Positions 11,011 through 21,759 of a DNA stretch of 64,000 nucleotides are shown in pieces. Made by a program: the position numbers and the translations under genes. The notes below the pieces were generated by a model. That model searched no databases and was not told the DNA's origin. It saw nothing but the letters and a program-made list of their open reading frames with translations. Position 1 is the stretch's first letter. The number at the start of each line of letters is the position of its first letter. The stretch is from Phytophthora colocasiae (taxonomy: Eukaryota; Oomycota; Peronosporomycetes; Peronosporales; Peronosporaceae), in contig JAGKQI010000051.1 of assembly GCA_018806915.1 (NCBI GenBank), forward strand, positions 1 through 64,000, given 5' to 3'.

Positions 11011-12546
11011 TGTGGCGAAGTGGGTGAACACTTTTGACCGCCCAGGGGGTTGCGTATAGTGTGCCGTCCAAAAGGAACAACCCAGACACTAAAAACTCCA
11101 AAGGAGAGTTAGTAGTAAGGTGTCCAGTTGGAGTGAGTCAGCACCACCTTCCGGTGTCCAAATGGGTGTCCGGAAAGTGGCTTGGCGTGTGACCTTGTGA
11201 CTACCCTCGTAGGTGTCGTTTGTCTTCGAACGCGAGGAGTCTGCACCGAAAGTGTTATCTCCAAAAGATTGTAGAAATAGATCCGGAGGGAGAGTGCTAA
11301 CCAAATAAACACTTCCCAAACGGTGGTTAATTAGTCCGAAAGTGGGTAAGCACTTATGGGCAAAGTACTTCCTCCAACAGTTAACCAAATATACAAGAGA
11401 GTTAAAACCAAAATATACAACCGCTTCTTATTCTTTTCGGCCCTCGAGCGGTGGGCACTCCAAATGCCAGTACGACTAGAGCAAAGTCCGGAACACTGGC
11501 ACAGTTCCGGGGCTCTTTAAACAGCGCACCACTTCCGATAGATTCACTAGGAATCTCCGGAAGAATAGAGTTCAATATATATGTCCCAAATACTATATAG
11601 TATTTAAGCACACACACAACCAATACAGTCCAAACACACAAGCAGTCAAATCAATCAATTTTAGGGGTGACTACCACTAACCTCCCAAAACGCAGTTATA
11701 ATATGAAATAATACCCGAAAGTATCAACTGGAATATGAAATGGAAGGGGTCACACCCGGGATACGCCGCCCGGATCACCTTTCCAACTTGGTCTTACCCT
11801 GGCGGAGATTCACGCGGCGGTGACGCTTGTCGACGCGGCCTGACGCTTGTTCGGCTACACGTGAAGCCCTCTTCTCGAGGCTGGTCCACGGCTCCTCACA
11901 GTGTGTCTTGGGAACACCTTCCAAGACTTTGCACTTGCGCCCTTGGTGGCAAATTGAACTCTCTTTAATGTATAATAGCTAGCACTAGCTAAACATGCAA
12001 AAATATACTTGGTTTCACTATGTAGTAGGGGCGTCTCATCAGGAAGAGGCTTGCGTTTCAGTAGAATACCATAGAGTCAAAGAACACGGAAGAATTCCAG
12101 CTGGCTCCGGACACATCATCGTCGGTCGTCTTGGTCGGTCGGAAATATATGGCCTTGAGTATACCCGAGACTCAACCAGGATGCTGGGTACAAAACCAGA
12201 CAGTCTCCGATAGTCAAACGTTAACCTCCACTTCGAACCTTCGACTTGATAATTTGGGTCTCGCATATACTCCAAAAATAGAACCCTTGGTCATGGCGTT
12301 TACCGAACAGTCACTTGGTTTCGGTGTTCGAATCATCTGGAGTGCATCTTCCGGAGTATGTCAGGATCTTTTCAAGTCGTTTCCATCTTTTGGAGTCAGC
12401 AACCCCTTCCCAGGCTTCTGCCCTTGTCCCTTGGCACCCACAATTGTGCCTTAACCTGAAATCATTTGGACCAGTAATATCGTCAATGCCGCTCTGGCTC
12501 TGGGAACCGGCAGTCCATAGAAAATTTGCAGAGTCACAGCTTCACA
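11011..12546 (-). repeat. 3' LTR of element B1
   Basis: One of four B-family LTRs in the window (others 21760-23288, 23342-24869, 34005-35539). In element sense it starts TGTGAAGCTGTGAC and ends TTCGCCACA. It contains six TCCGGA words by my count. ORFs inside it recur in all four copies in both orientations and have no protein-like features. Confidence 0.95.
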
Positions 12547-12562
12547 ACCGTCCCTCTCATCA
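12547..12562 (-). promoter_or_regulatory. Candidate polypurine tract of element B1
   Basis: On the minus strand GATGAGAGGGACGGT abuts the 3' LTR. The same sequence abuts the 3' LTR of B2 at 33990-34004. Confidence 0.55.
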
Positions 12563-12836
12563 TGAGCTCTCATTGAGCAATTTGCTTCCGAGGTGATAGG
12601 TCGCGATGAGACGAAGCAAGACGAAGGCACCACGATCAAAGTCCAGTCGGTTATCCAGGAGAAGTCGTCCGCCAGTAAATCGGTCAAATTTCCACGCAAA
12701 CTCCAATTCGGTTCTCCAACTAGCGGAGGTGGCGTCTTTTCTTCGCCCGGTCCCAACTCAGCCAATCACTTCACACCAAAAGATCCCAACAGGTTCACAC
12801 GCCCACTTTGCGATATCGCGGCTGCTGAGCGCTCCA

Positions 12837-13586
12837 ATGGAGACTGCCACACCGTCACACACATCTCCGACGGCCACGCCTGCCGCTCAAGTCGTCCCAG
12901 GATCAAGTAGCACCTCCACACATGATCCAAGCCTCGCTGGCAGTCAATCTGACGTCCCTAAGCGGTCTTCGGGAGGGGATAATGTACAACCAGGGGGTGG
13001 AAAAGCGCAGGAAGGCGAGAGTAATGATGAACATCACGATAAAAGCGCAGCAAACGACATCTTGAGTCTCGGCAAAGTGCGTACGGCTCCCATCTCATCG
13101 GCTGAAGCTTCTCGTTTGAACATATCTGGTGATCTCAAACCAACACCTATCCGTCTCGCTGTGGCTAACCTCTGCTCCGCGGAAGACACTCGTCTGGTCG
13201 GGATTCCTGCAGTGGCGAAACATTTGGGGTGAAATTGTTTATCCCAAGATGGTTACGGTGGACTGGAAATGTTGGCACAAGTGGAGCGCCTCTCGACTTC
13301 AGAAAAAGCGATGCTATTCCAGTTCTTCGGCGAGAGCGATGATTTGAATGAGCACATCCTGACTCCAAGAGCCGATTCACTCCAAGGTCCTGAGCTGGAA
13401 ACTTTGTTGGCCGATCTCTCCTTTCGTCGTCAAATGGCAAGCGTCTTGACCGAATTTGATCCTGAAAACTTTGCCCAACGTGTTTTCGGCACTGTCTCCG
13501 CTCTGCGTCGAGTCACTGAGAAGCTGAGTCGGGTCCAAGCTGATCCCAGTGGAGCAGCGTATCCAGTTCTCCGATCTCTGGAGTGA
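12837..13586 (+). pseudogene. Antisense accessory gene of element B1
   Basis: Counterpart of the intact gene in B2 (32767-33714). The start at 12837 (METATPSH) corresponds to the B2 start at 33714. An upstream in-frame ATG at 12606 gives a basic extension of doubtful reality. The frame to 13232 breaks near 13235 and resumes at 13269-13586. The second part holds LETLLADLSFRRQMASV and the DPENFAQRVFGT block shared with element A. B1 and B2 differ downstream of 13540, where B1 ends early. The C-terminal domain of the A version (HxQAxWExTH) is absent. Function is unknown. Confidence 0.6.
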
Positions 13587-13862
13587 AGGCTAAGAATGTG
13601 TTCAACTCCAGGTGAAAGTCACCTTCGACTCTGCATATTTCCACGTAACAATCACTTTTAACCATCCAAAATGCACTCATTTCATCTCGTAACATCTCCA
13701 GTAGTCATCTCGTTAATTTCCTTTGAAGTCCCATGTAATCTCTCGAAACTCACCTCATGACAACTTCCATGATAATCATAATCCAATCGTAATCAAAACA
13801 AAATTCATTTGAAAACACACTTCCAATCGATCCACCCGGACATTCACATGACATGTGAACGT
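13587..13862. other. Gap between convergent antisense gene and pol of B1
   Basis: AT-rich segment with no ORF of note. It differs from the corresponding place in B2, where the two stop codons are only about 11 bp apart. Confidence 0.5.
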
Positions 13863-16547
13863 CTAAGCTCGGGGATGATCATCCCCAGCCTGCATCGCCT
13901 GGAACCTCGCCCGCGCCCGCGCTCCTTGGTTAAATTCATAGAGTAGGGCACCGCAGCTAAGTTGCGATACAGGTAGCCATTCAGGTTCGTCATATCCTTT
14001 CCACTTCACCAGATATTCTCGGGTCCTCTTGGAGGTACGAGTCCGCTTCGACCATCTCAGGTCCAAAATCTTTTCAACTTCGTACTCGTCGTTTCCAACG
14101 TCAGGCTCCCAGCTATCTTCTGGAAGAAGAGCAGCATCGAAGTCATCGTCGTCTTCCACTTGGACTTCACCGGTTGGGCGTCTGGGGAATACGGCTCGTG
14201 GCTTTAGACGACTTATGTGTACCCATGGGTTGACACGGTACCCCGTGTCCTCGACCTTGAGTTTCACTAGATAGTCGTCATGAACTTCTTCAATTCGAAA
14301 AGGTCCATGCCACATGTGAGCTAATTTCCGACTCAAACCAGTCTGAACCTTCGGAATATATAACCAGACGGAGTCTCCCTTCTCGAATCCAGACTTCAGT
14401 CTCTCAGACAAATCTTTCCATCTCTGAGTTTGAACTTCCGAACGATGACGTTTGGTTTTCTTTTGGAGATCTTCAGCAAACGCAATCGCATAACTGTAGT
14501 CGCGTTGCATTTTTCGTCTCCACTCGTAGGCCGTCCTCTCCGGAAGATTGTGGGGCTTTGGACCCAACATTGCCGAGATGGTATTCTGAGCGTCCCAGCC
14601 GTGGACCAGGTAGAATGGGGTCTCCAACCGGGTAGCATCGAAGGATGTGTTTAAAGCAAACATGAGCCTCTCCACGTGGTCGTCCCAGTCGCTCTGGTCT
14701 GCTTCCATGATATAAGCTCGGATACTCCGGACGACCGTCTGGACTGACCGTTCTTGCTGACCGTTAGCTTGCGGACGATATCCCAGGGTGGCTCTTTGAA
14801 GACTTCCGAGTAGATTCCGGAAACATTCGAAGACAGTACTCATGAACCGCGGGTCTTGGTCATGTCGAATCATAGAACTCGCTCCAAACCGTTGGAACAC
14901 CACCTGCTCATAAACTTCGGCGACGTCCTGGGCAGTTGTCGAATTCATCGGTTTGCACATGACATATTCGGAGAACATATCTTGGAACAGAAGCAGAAAA
15001 GTATTTCCGCGGGCCGACTTCGGAAGATGCGTGACGAAATCCATCGAAACGACTTCAAATGGGTAGGATGGCTCGATATTTCCGGGTGACGGACCATCAT
15101 TCGGAGGTCGTCCCTTTCCACTTGCACAATCCACACACTCCTTCACATGTCGTTCCACATCGGCATACATTCCTGGCCAATAATATTCCGAAAGAAGTTT
15201 CTCATGAGTCCGACGGATCCCTTGATGACCTCCTTGGAAATCTTCGTGAGCATAATGAAGCATGTCGGGGCGCAAAGATTCTGGCACGACTAGTCGGAGT
15301 TCTCCCAAGAATTCTCGAGGTCGTTTTTGACTAATCGTCGACAACCGGTAAAGAATATCTCGACTGTCCAATGTGAACAGGTCGGCTACCTTGGCGATCT
15401 TCTGGAGTCTTCGGCGTGAAAACCTTTCGAGATCACCTTTCAGAAAACTTTTCAGTTCGGACAAGTATTCATCCGCATCTTGATGTGCCTTGATCCTCCG
15501 CCATCGCTCGGCCTGAAATTCCAACGGACCCATGGGGACTTCATCTGGACGTCCCGGGTCAGTATCTCCAGCTTGTGCAATGGCTGCCATGACTCTTGCA
15601 GCAGGAGGGAGGGGGGCGGATTCTGGTCCCGGGAGACTTTGATCATCCGGACTTTGAACCCTGGGTGATATATCTTCCGGAGTCTCCTCTGAGCCGTCCA
15701 CCTTCTCGATGTCACAACTTGGAGGCAACTCATGTACTTCAGGAAGCATGACCAGTTGGTCCTTCAATTGGGATAACATGTCACTTCCCTCATGTACGTA
15801 CACGGCTGGTTCCAAATTCAACTCCTCTGCACTCACGTGTAAACACCGGGTGAACTTGGTCTCCAATTTCCGAATGGCTCGATTCAACATGTCTGACCGG
15901 ACATTTTCTCCAAAAGATCTCCTAGGGGGTTCGAATTCTTCCTCCAGAGCCATATCTTCTGAAGGGTCGTCCCCTGTCAAGTCCTCATCCACAGTAATCG
16001 CATCGAAAAATTCATCATCATCCGAACTTTCAAAAACGGACCCTTCATCTCCATCTGGAACTTCATCACAAGTTTCGTATTCTTCAGGATCTGGCTCCAC
16101 AACTCGCGGAGGGTCGTCAGGTTCTGAAACTTCATCGATCGTCGGGAGTTCTTCTCGAACAGGATCATCCGGAATTTTCGGGGGTGGAACTTGAAGTTGG
16201 ACCATGTGCACGTTTGAGCTTCCTCGGGGTGGCCTTACCAACAATTTCTTGGGCCACGAGTAGGTTGTTCTTTGGACACATGGTGGTCCGGACTCGGACA
16301 GCATCTGCATGTACTTCTGTTGTCGGAGCTGCTCCTGTCTGGAGTTGGTATTCTCATAGATCAGGACCTCCCATTCTCGATACCTCCGAAGTCCTGGCCT
16401 CACAAAACGTCCAAAAGGATAACATCCGTACTCCACAATCTGGGCGACTGTGGTGTTCGGTCCCATCCAGACGTCCTTCTCCGAAATATTCACCACTCGA
16501 ACGGCGACTGCCCAAGATCGGGCACCATAAATAGCTGCGTCACCCAT
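13863..16547 (-). CDS. Element B1 pol: protease linker fused directly to integrase and chromodomain (no RT)
   Basis: One open frame of 894 residues. It starts inside the conserved post-protease region (GARSWAVAVRVVNIS) and runs through an acidic linker that ends with QLKDQLVMLPEVHELPPSCD. In elements A and C the RT follows at this point. Here the frame goes straight, over about 40 residues, into PESAPLPPAARV and then the integrase: zinc site HYAHEDFQGGHQG..CVDCASGKG, and triad D in SMDFV, D in RHDQDPRF, E in GQQERSVQT. A chromodomain follows (EYEVEKILD..YLVKWKGYDEPEWLP). The integrase is very similar to that of element A. About 2.2 kb of RT-RNase H is missing without loss of frame. The start shown is only the first open ATG. 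The real product would come from the gag-protease polyprotein, and a frameshift near 16550 separates it from the protease. Confidence 0.9.
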   Translation of the reverse strand: MGDAAIYGARSWAVAVRVVNISEKDVWMGPNTTVAQIVEYGCYPFGRFVRPGLRRYREWEVLIYENTNSRQEQLRQQKYMQMLSESGPPCVQRTTYSWPKKLLVRPPRGSSNVHMVQLQVPPPKIPDDPVREELPTIDEVSEPDDPPRVVEPDPEEYETCDEVPDGDEGSVFESSDDDEFFDAITVDEDLTGDDPSEDMALEEEFEPPRRSFGENVRSDMLNRAIRKLETKFTRCLHVSAEELNLEPAVYVHEGSDMLSQLKDQLVMLPEVHELPPSCDIEKVDGSEETPEDISPRVQSPDDQSLPGPESAPLPPAARVMAAIAQAGDTDPGRPDEVPMGPLEFQAERWRRIKAHQDADEYLSELKSFLKGDLERFSRRRLQKIAKVADLFTLDSRDILYRLSTISQKRPREFLGELRLVVPESLRPDMLHYAHEDFQGGHQGIRRTHEKLLSEYYWPGMYADVERHVKECVDCASGKGRPPNDGPSPGNIEPSYPFEVVSMDFVTHLPKSARGNTFLLLFQDMFSEYVMCKPMNSTTAQDVAEVYEQVVFQRFGASSMIRHDQDPRFMSTVFECFRNLLGSLQRATLGYRPQANGQQERSVQTVVRSIRAYIMEADQSDWDDHVERLMFALNTSFDATRLETPFYLVHGWDAQNTISAMLGPKPHNLPERTAYEWRRKMQRDYSYAIAFAEDLQKKTKRHRSEVQTQRWKDLSERLKSGFEKGDSVWLYIPKVQTGLSRKLAHMWHGPFRIEEVHDDYLVKLKVEDTGYRVNPWVHISRLKPRAVFPRRPTGEVQVEDDDDFDAALLPEDSWEPDVGNDEYEVEKILDLRWSKRTRTSKRTREYLVKWKGYDEPEWLPVSQLSCGALLYEFNQGARARARFQAMQAGDDHPRA

Positions 16548-16550
16548 CGG

Positions 16551-17485
16551 TCACCACGCCCAGCCCACAACTTCACGTTGTGGATTACTCTGGCCATAAT
16601 TGATCCGGATGACAGCTTGCTCGCCCGGTTGGAGGCATATCGTCCCTGATGGTCGCACGTCCAGCCGAAGTCCTTTCCTTTGTTGGTCGAACGTTCTTCC
16701 GGACAACATCACATTCTCTTCATCTGGAAGTTGCACCAAGCCTTCTCGAACACACAATCGGACTCCAGCCGAATACATGAAGTCCATTCCGAGAAGCATG
16801 TCAACACCTTCGCCGATGTTGGCAACCCACAATTCCAAAACATACACTCACGTTCAGTCCCAAAGTCACCTTCACTTCAGTCCGAGCAGAGATGATTGTC
16901 GGCACTCCTCCCAATCCGGACACCCGGAGCTGCTTCTGGAAGTCCAACGAGTTTGAGTCTACGCGCAAGATCCAAACTCAGCATACTTACTGAAGCTCCG
17001 GAGTCCAAAAGAATCTCTGTCCGACAGTTGTTCACCGCACCATGTACCATAGCAACCCTTTTCGAATTCTCCGAACGATGTTCTTCCCACCATCCATAAC
17101 TCTCACCGGGTTTGAGCCTGAACTCGACAGGAGTGTCATCCGTGTTATCCGGATGCCAGTCATCCAAAACGTCAGGGTCATCACCAACTGGAGTGGGGTC
17201 TTCTTTCGGGAAAATGGTCATGCATTGATGGTTAACTTGTCGTCTCAACTCAGGTCCAACGTACGCTAAAACACACAATTCAGGGGGTTTCTTGAGCCCG
17301 GCGCGTTCTGGATCCCCATCCAGCGGGCTTAGTGGTTTAACGGTTTCTCCCCAGAATCGGCGTCCGGATCCAGAAGTTGATTCCGGATGGCGGTCGGCAG
17401 GTCCAGCGCACCTTGTTGGATGAGACTCTTGATGTCTTGGAGTGCCTTGTACTCTCCACATGATCCTTCGTGATACCGGTGACAA
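16551..17485 (-). pseudogene. Element B1 protease
   Basis: The segment 17485-16877 carries ELCVLAYVGPELRRQ and the aspartic protease active site ILLDSGASVSML. The segment 16847-16551 carries WVANIGEGVDMLLGMDF and the C-terminal half. The two are in different frames, with a break near 16870-16900. A retropepsin of this type cuts the Gag-Pol polyprotein. The protease frame overlaps the end of gag by about 150 bp in the -1 frame, as in B2. Confidence 0.85.
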
Positions 17486-20400
17486 TAGTCACATTGGCGA
17501 GTTCGGCAGAATCGGACCGGATGTCCTTTCTTATGACAACGTTCGCACTCGATGGCAGCCCAACAGTCCTCCTTGACATGTCCGAAGTTTCGACAATTCT
17601 CGCAGAATCTTGCGGAGTAGGTTGGACTTTTGAAGCCATGTCTTTTGGTGTCCGGATGGTCTCCAGGTGATCGAGGTTTCCACCCAGAATCTTCGAGAAT
17701 CTTGAATACCGCGTTCGAAAGATCGTCCATAGTCAGGAAAGAGTCATCCGGACCGTCATCAGTCTTCGAAGTAGTCGAGGTGGACATAGTCTCCGGTGGT
17801 GGCTTCTCTTCCTCATCTTGGAACCTCACATGTCGATCGTCATCTTCCGAGCCTTCATCATCTCGAGCGAGGTATGCTCTACCTGTCCGCTTGGACCGGA
17901 ACTTGTCACGAGGAACGTTGTCTGCCCGGAAGTCTCGCTTCGGAGGTGGCGTATCATATTCGTCATCCAAAGTCAAGTCTTCATGCTGCCGTAAGACGTA
18001 CTCGACATCTTTCAAGCTTCGGAGTCGTTGTCCTTGGAGCGTCATCCGAAGTCTGGAGTCCAGAAGTTTCTTGATGAACACCTTCAAGTGACTTTCGCGC
18101 TGTTTACTCGATCCATCGATGTCGACTCCAGCTCGATCCGCCACCTTGTTGAGTCGGTAGTAGAAATCCAGTGGAGACTCGTTCTTCTTTTGGACCATCG
18201 TATAGTAACGTTCAGCGTCGGAAGTCTTCGCCTTGCAGTATCGCTCCTTGAACGCCTTCAGAAAATCCTTCCACTTCCGGCGAACTTTCGGGGTAAGGTT
18301 GGCGCGCCAGTTCCGGACAGCAGGGGACAGCTTCAATTTCATTTCGTATATCTTCACGCTGTCTGTCCAGCCTCCTTGAACTGACATACTTTGGAACCTT
18401 TCCAACCATCTCATCCGAGTGGCCAGCGGCGCGGCTATTTCTCGTCAAAATCTTCCAGAGTGCTCGCATTCACAAACGGCTTGAACAGGTACGTAGTGGT
18501 TCCATTCGGGCCGGTCGTAGTCGTAACTCCGGGAGATGTGTCTTCGAAAGAGCTGCTATCTGAACTTGGGGAGTCGGAGTCACTGCCAGAGTCGGAGCTC
18601 GAACTGGACGAGCTTGGATCGTCCGAAGGCCGTCTCCGTCTGGAGACTGACCGCTTAGAAGACTGGCCCTTGACGATGAGCTCTTCCTCGGCGCGTCTGT
18701 CCCATTCCTCGACGCCCTTCTCCGGGATCCATCGCCTGATGCTTCTCTTCGAGGTCTTACTTCAGATGATCTTCTCCGTTCGGGGTCGCTTGCCCCCCTT
18801 GCCTTGCCGTTATGGTGCTTCCTGGACTCAGGAGTCTTGGACGTCTTCGTCTCACCAAAAACAACTTTGAGGGCGGCGGCCAGTTGAGCGGCAAAAGCTT
18901 CGTCAGGGTTCCGAACATCTGTTTTCTGGGATTCCGTATGGGACGTGCTCTGGGATGGGGCACTGGATACTGGGTGTAAAGTTGCCAAATCAGAAGATGT
19001 CCCACCTTGAGTTGCACTAACGGACGGTCCTGACGTCTTTGCCTTTAAGTCGCGAATTTGCGAGGCCAAGAACTTCTGCACCGCCGTCGACATCTCACGC
19101 TCCTTCTTCCTCGCAGCCTCGGACGCCTCCAGCTCGCGCTGAAGGTCGAACACCTTCCGGTCATCAGACGAGTTACGCTTCGACTTGGTGCTCTTCTTCT
19201 TATGACGTTGCTCTCTGGATAAACGCTCTGCGGAATGATCTTCATCAGGACGTGGCTCTGCTGGGACGACTTGCGTAGTGGTAAACACTTGAGTCGGCTC
19301 CTGCTTCGGGAACATCCCTTGAATCTTTGAGTCCAGCAAGCGCTCTAATTTGGAATCCAGGTCGCTTGACATCTTCTGTAGCGCCGACCCTTGCTGGTCT
19401 TCCATTCGTGCCATCACCTTCTGCAGCTGGAACATCGTGTTCAGCGCGACTTGTGTGGAACCAGAGCTAGCTGACTTGGACGAACGCTCTGACCTGGCAG
19501 GTTCACTGGGACTCTCACGACGTCGGCCTTCAGGCTTCAGTTCATCATGTGCCTCAGGAGATCCGGCTTGACGGGCTTCTCGAGCTGCCTCTCGCCGTTT
19601 TGAGGACGGCTTGGCACGCTTCTTCTTCTGCAGGTCAACCTTCGAGTCTAGCACGACATCTTTGCGACTCACATCCTCACGGGCCCCACTTGGATTTCCA
19701 TGCGTGATCTGAAAAGACATTCCAGACTCCATCGACATCGGTCCTCCGAAGCTCCGAGCTGACATCGCCATGGGCGCGAATCTGGAAAAGGGCATATGAC
19801 TGCCCCCACTCCTACTCATCCCGAATCCCGAAGAATCAGAAGTGCTTTCTCGCGAAGTTCGCGATCCTGATGTAGCGCTCGCCATGGACTCACTGGAACC
19901 TCCCGAAGATGCAAACATACTCGAAGATCGAGCCGAGTTCGTGCGTTCCGAAGAGGCTCTGCTGGATGACATGGCGCTCTTGGACTACTGATCTCCCTGG
20001 CTCGCCTCCAGATTCCGCAGTACCGATGACGGCACAGACGGCAGCGAAGATGACGCGGGCGACGGGATGGACGATGGCGCTCTGGGCATGACACGTTGAA
20101 GACGTTTCGGCTGGACCTCTCCTTGGGGTGGCCCCCTTGGACTTCTTGTCTTACGGAAACCTGCCAACTGGAGCTGTCTCGCAAAGTCTCGACCGAATAG
20201 TGAGGTCTCGTAATCCGAAATGACAACACCTTCATCTTGGCGAAACACTTCTGGATGTTGTTGATATAATCCTTGTCTTCCAGAAGTCTCCAAAATTCTG
20301 ATGTACTCGTGAGCACGGAGCATAACTTGTCTCCACTCGATCATCTCAACCACAAGCAACCGAAACACGTCACCAACCACTTGTCGAACCAAATCCGGGT

Positions 20401-21647
20401 GGACCTTGAACACTCGCGTCCTAAACCATCCTGGAACCAAGTTGACGAAACTGAACCCAGCCTCGAATATAGCATCGTTTGAAGAACAGCGATACACTCT
20501 CGGGGCGAAAACTCCGCAGGCGGATCAGCGCGCCTTGGACATCCTGAACGAATCCAAACGTCCGGCGTTGTATCTGCAACTCTGAGATCCAAGCGTCAGT
20601 CTGGAGCCGGCATTAGGATGCGACGGTTCAGGTATTCCGAAGTCATCGCAGCAGCCCCGATGAACGGTTCGCACTCCAGGTAGACTTGCGGCCAGCCATG
20701 ATGGAACTCAGGTGGATAGTTCCTTTCCGGAACTGTCACTGCTCCCAACGTCGGACTTGAGCAGCCACATACTCCTTCGCTTGAACATCAGTCATTAGGG
20801 GTTCAGGTGACATCCGTCCACCTTCTGGAGCTTCATGCATCTGAGTGTCACAGATGTCAAAACGGGGCGCTGGCTTGGGCGGGCACCACAGGCACCTCCG
20901 AAAAACGCCGGTCATCCGGAAGCGGCGAATCTTCCGGAAATTAATTGCGGCATCTCCACTTCCATAGCGTCCGGCTGAGATACAACCTCGTCTTCAAGCA
21001 CAGCTTCTTCACGAACTGGCGATAACGGGCGCACTTCAGTTTTGACTTCTGTCTTGAACTGCGATGATTCTTCTCGGGCGTCCCCGACCGGAGCCATTCT
21101 TCCAGGTGAAGGAGAGTCCGGAACTCGATCCTCCATGGGGGACTCCATTTCGACAGCTTTTTCATCAGACACGTCTGCTCCAGAGTCTTCAGCCTCACTT
21201 GAGACGGCGTCATACTCTTCTCCATCGGACTCCTCCAGGCCGGAGTCGTCCACCAGCATCATCCGGACGTCTTTCGATGTCGGATTCAGACACTTCTTCT
21301 TCTTCGTCTGGATCCTCGTCGGACCCAGACTCCTCCTGCTCAGGGTCACCTTCTTCTCCCGAAGACTCTTCCGAGCCACTATCCTCCTGGCTCGCGAGGT
21401 GCGCGTCCAGTTGATCTGGTTCAGATTCTTCTTCTTCTTCTTCCAGTGATTCCTTCGCTTCCTTGGCCTCCAGAGCAGCCTTCCGCTTCGCAGCATTCGC
21501 CTGACGATTTCTTCTGATAACTGCATCCAAATCTTCATGCTCATCAGGTTGCTGCCCCTTCAACCGACGCGACGATCTCGTAGTCATTCCACTTAGAGAC
21601 GCGTCGCCTCCTCCTTTGCGCGTGCTTCCACTTCCACTTCCAGTCAT
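17329..21647 (-). pseudogene. Element B1 gag (frameshifted)
   Basis: The frame order follows the intact B2 gag: N-terminus from MTGSGSGSTRKGG at 21647; acidic region; middle region 20497-19985; coiled-coil and Ser-rich region 19972-18470; capsid and zinc knuckles 18414-17329 (CENCRNFGHVKEDC, CERCHKKGHPVRFC). At least four frame changes occur relative to B2, near 21250, 20930, 20530 and 18440, with short extra or missing segments. Gag would form the particle and bind RNA. Several breaks are at homopolymers and could be sequencing errors. Confidence 0.82.
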
Positions 21648-21720
21648 AACAACCACACTTGGAAAGTTAGCAAGCAATCAATCCCCCAAAACTAATCAAC
21701 AAAATATAAAAGGATAACTC

Positions 21721-21757
21721 GGTGATATCCTCGGTTCGAATCCGGGCACGCGCACCA
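21721..21757 (-). promoter_or_regulatory. Extended tRNA primer binding site of element B1
   Basis: The plus strand here reads like the 3' end of a tRNA: CTCGG, loop TTCGAAT, CCGGG, then CACGCGC and ACCA. CTCGG and CCGGG can pair as a T-stem with one G-T. The complement, two bases from the LTR end, is the primer site. The match extends well beyond the usual 12-18 nt. I could not identify the tRNA with certainty. Confidence 0.8.
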
Positions 21758-21759
21758 GC

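Noticed and set aside
21721..21757. Possible tRNA gene beside the B1 LTR
   Set aside because: Only the 3' half (T-arm, acceptor strand, CCA) is present. There is no D-arm or anticodon arm upstream, and position and orientation fit a primer binding site.
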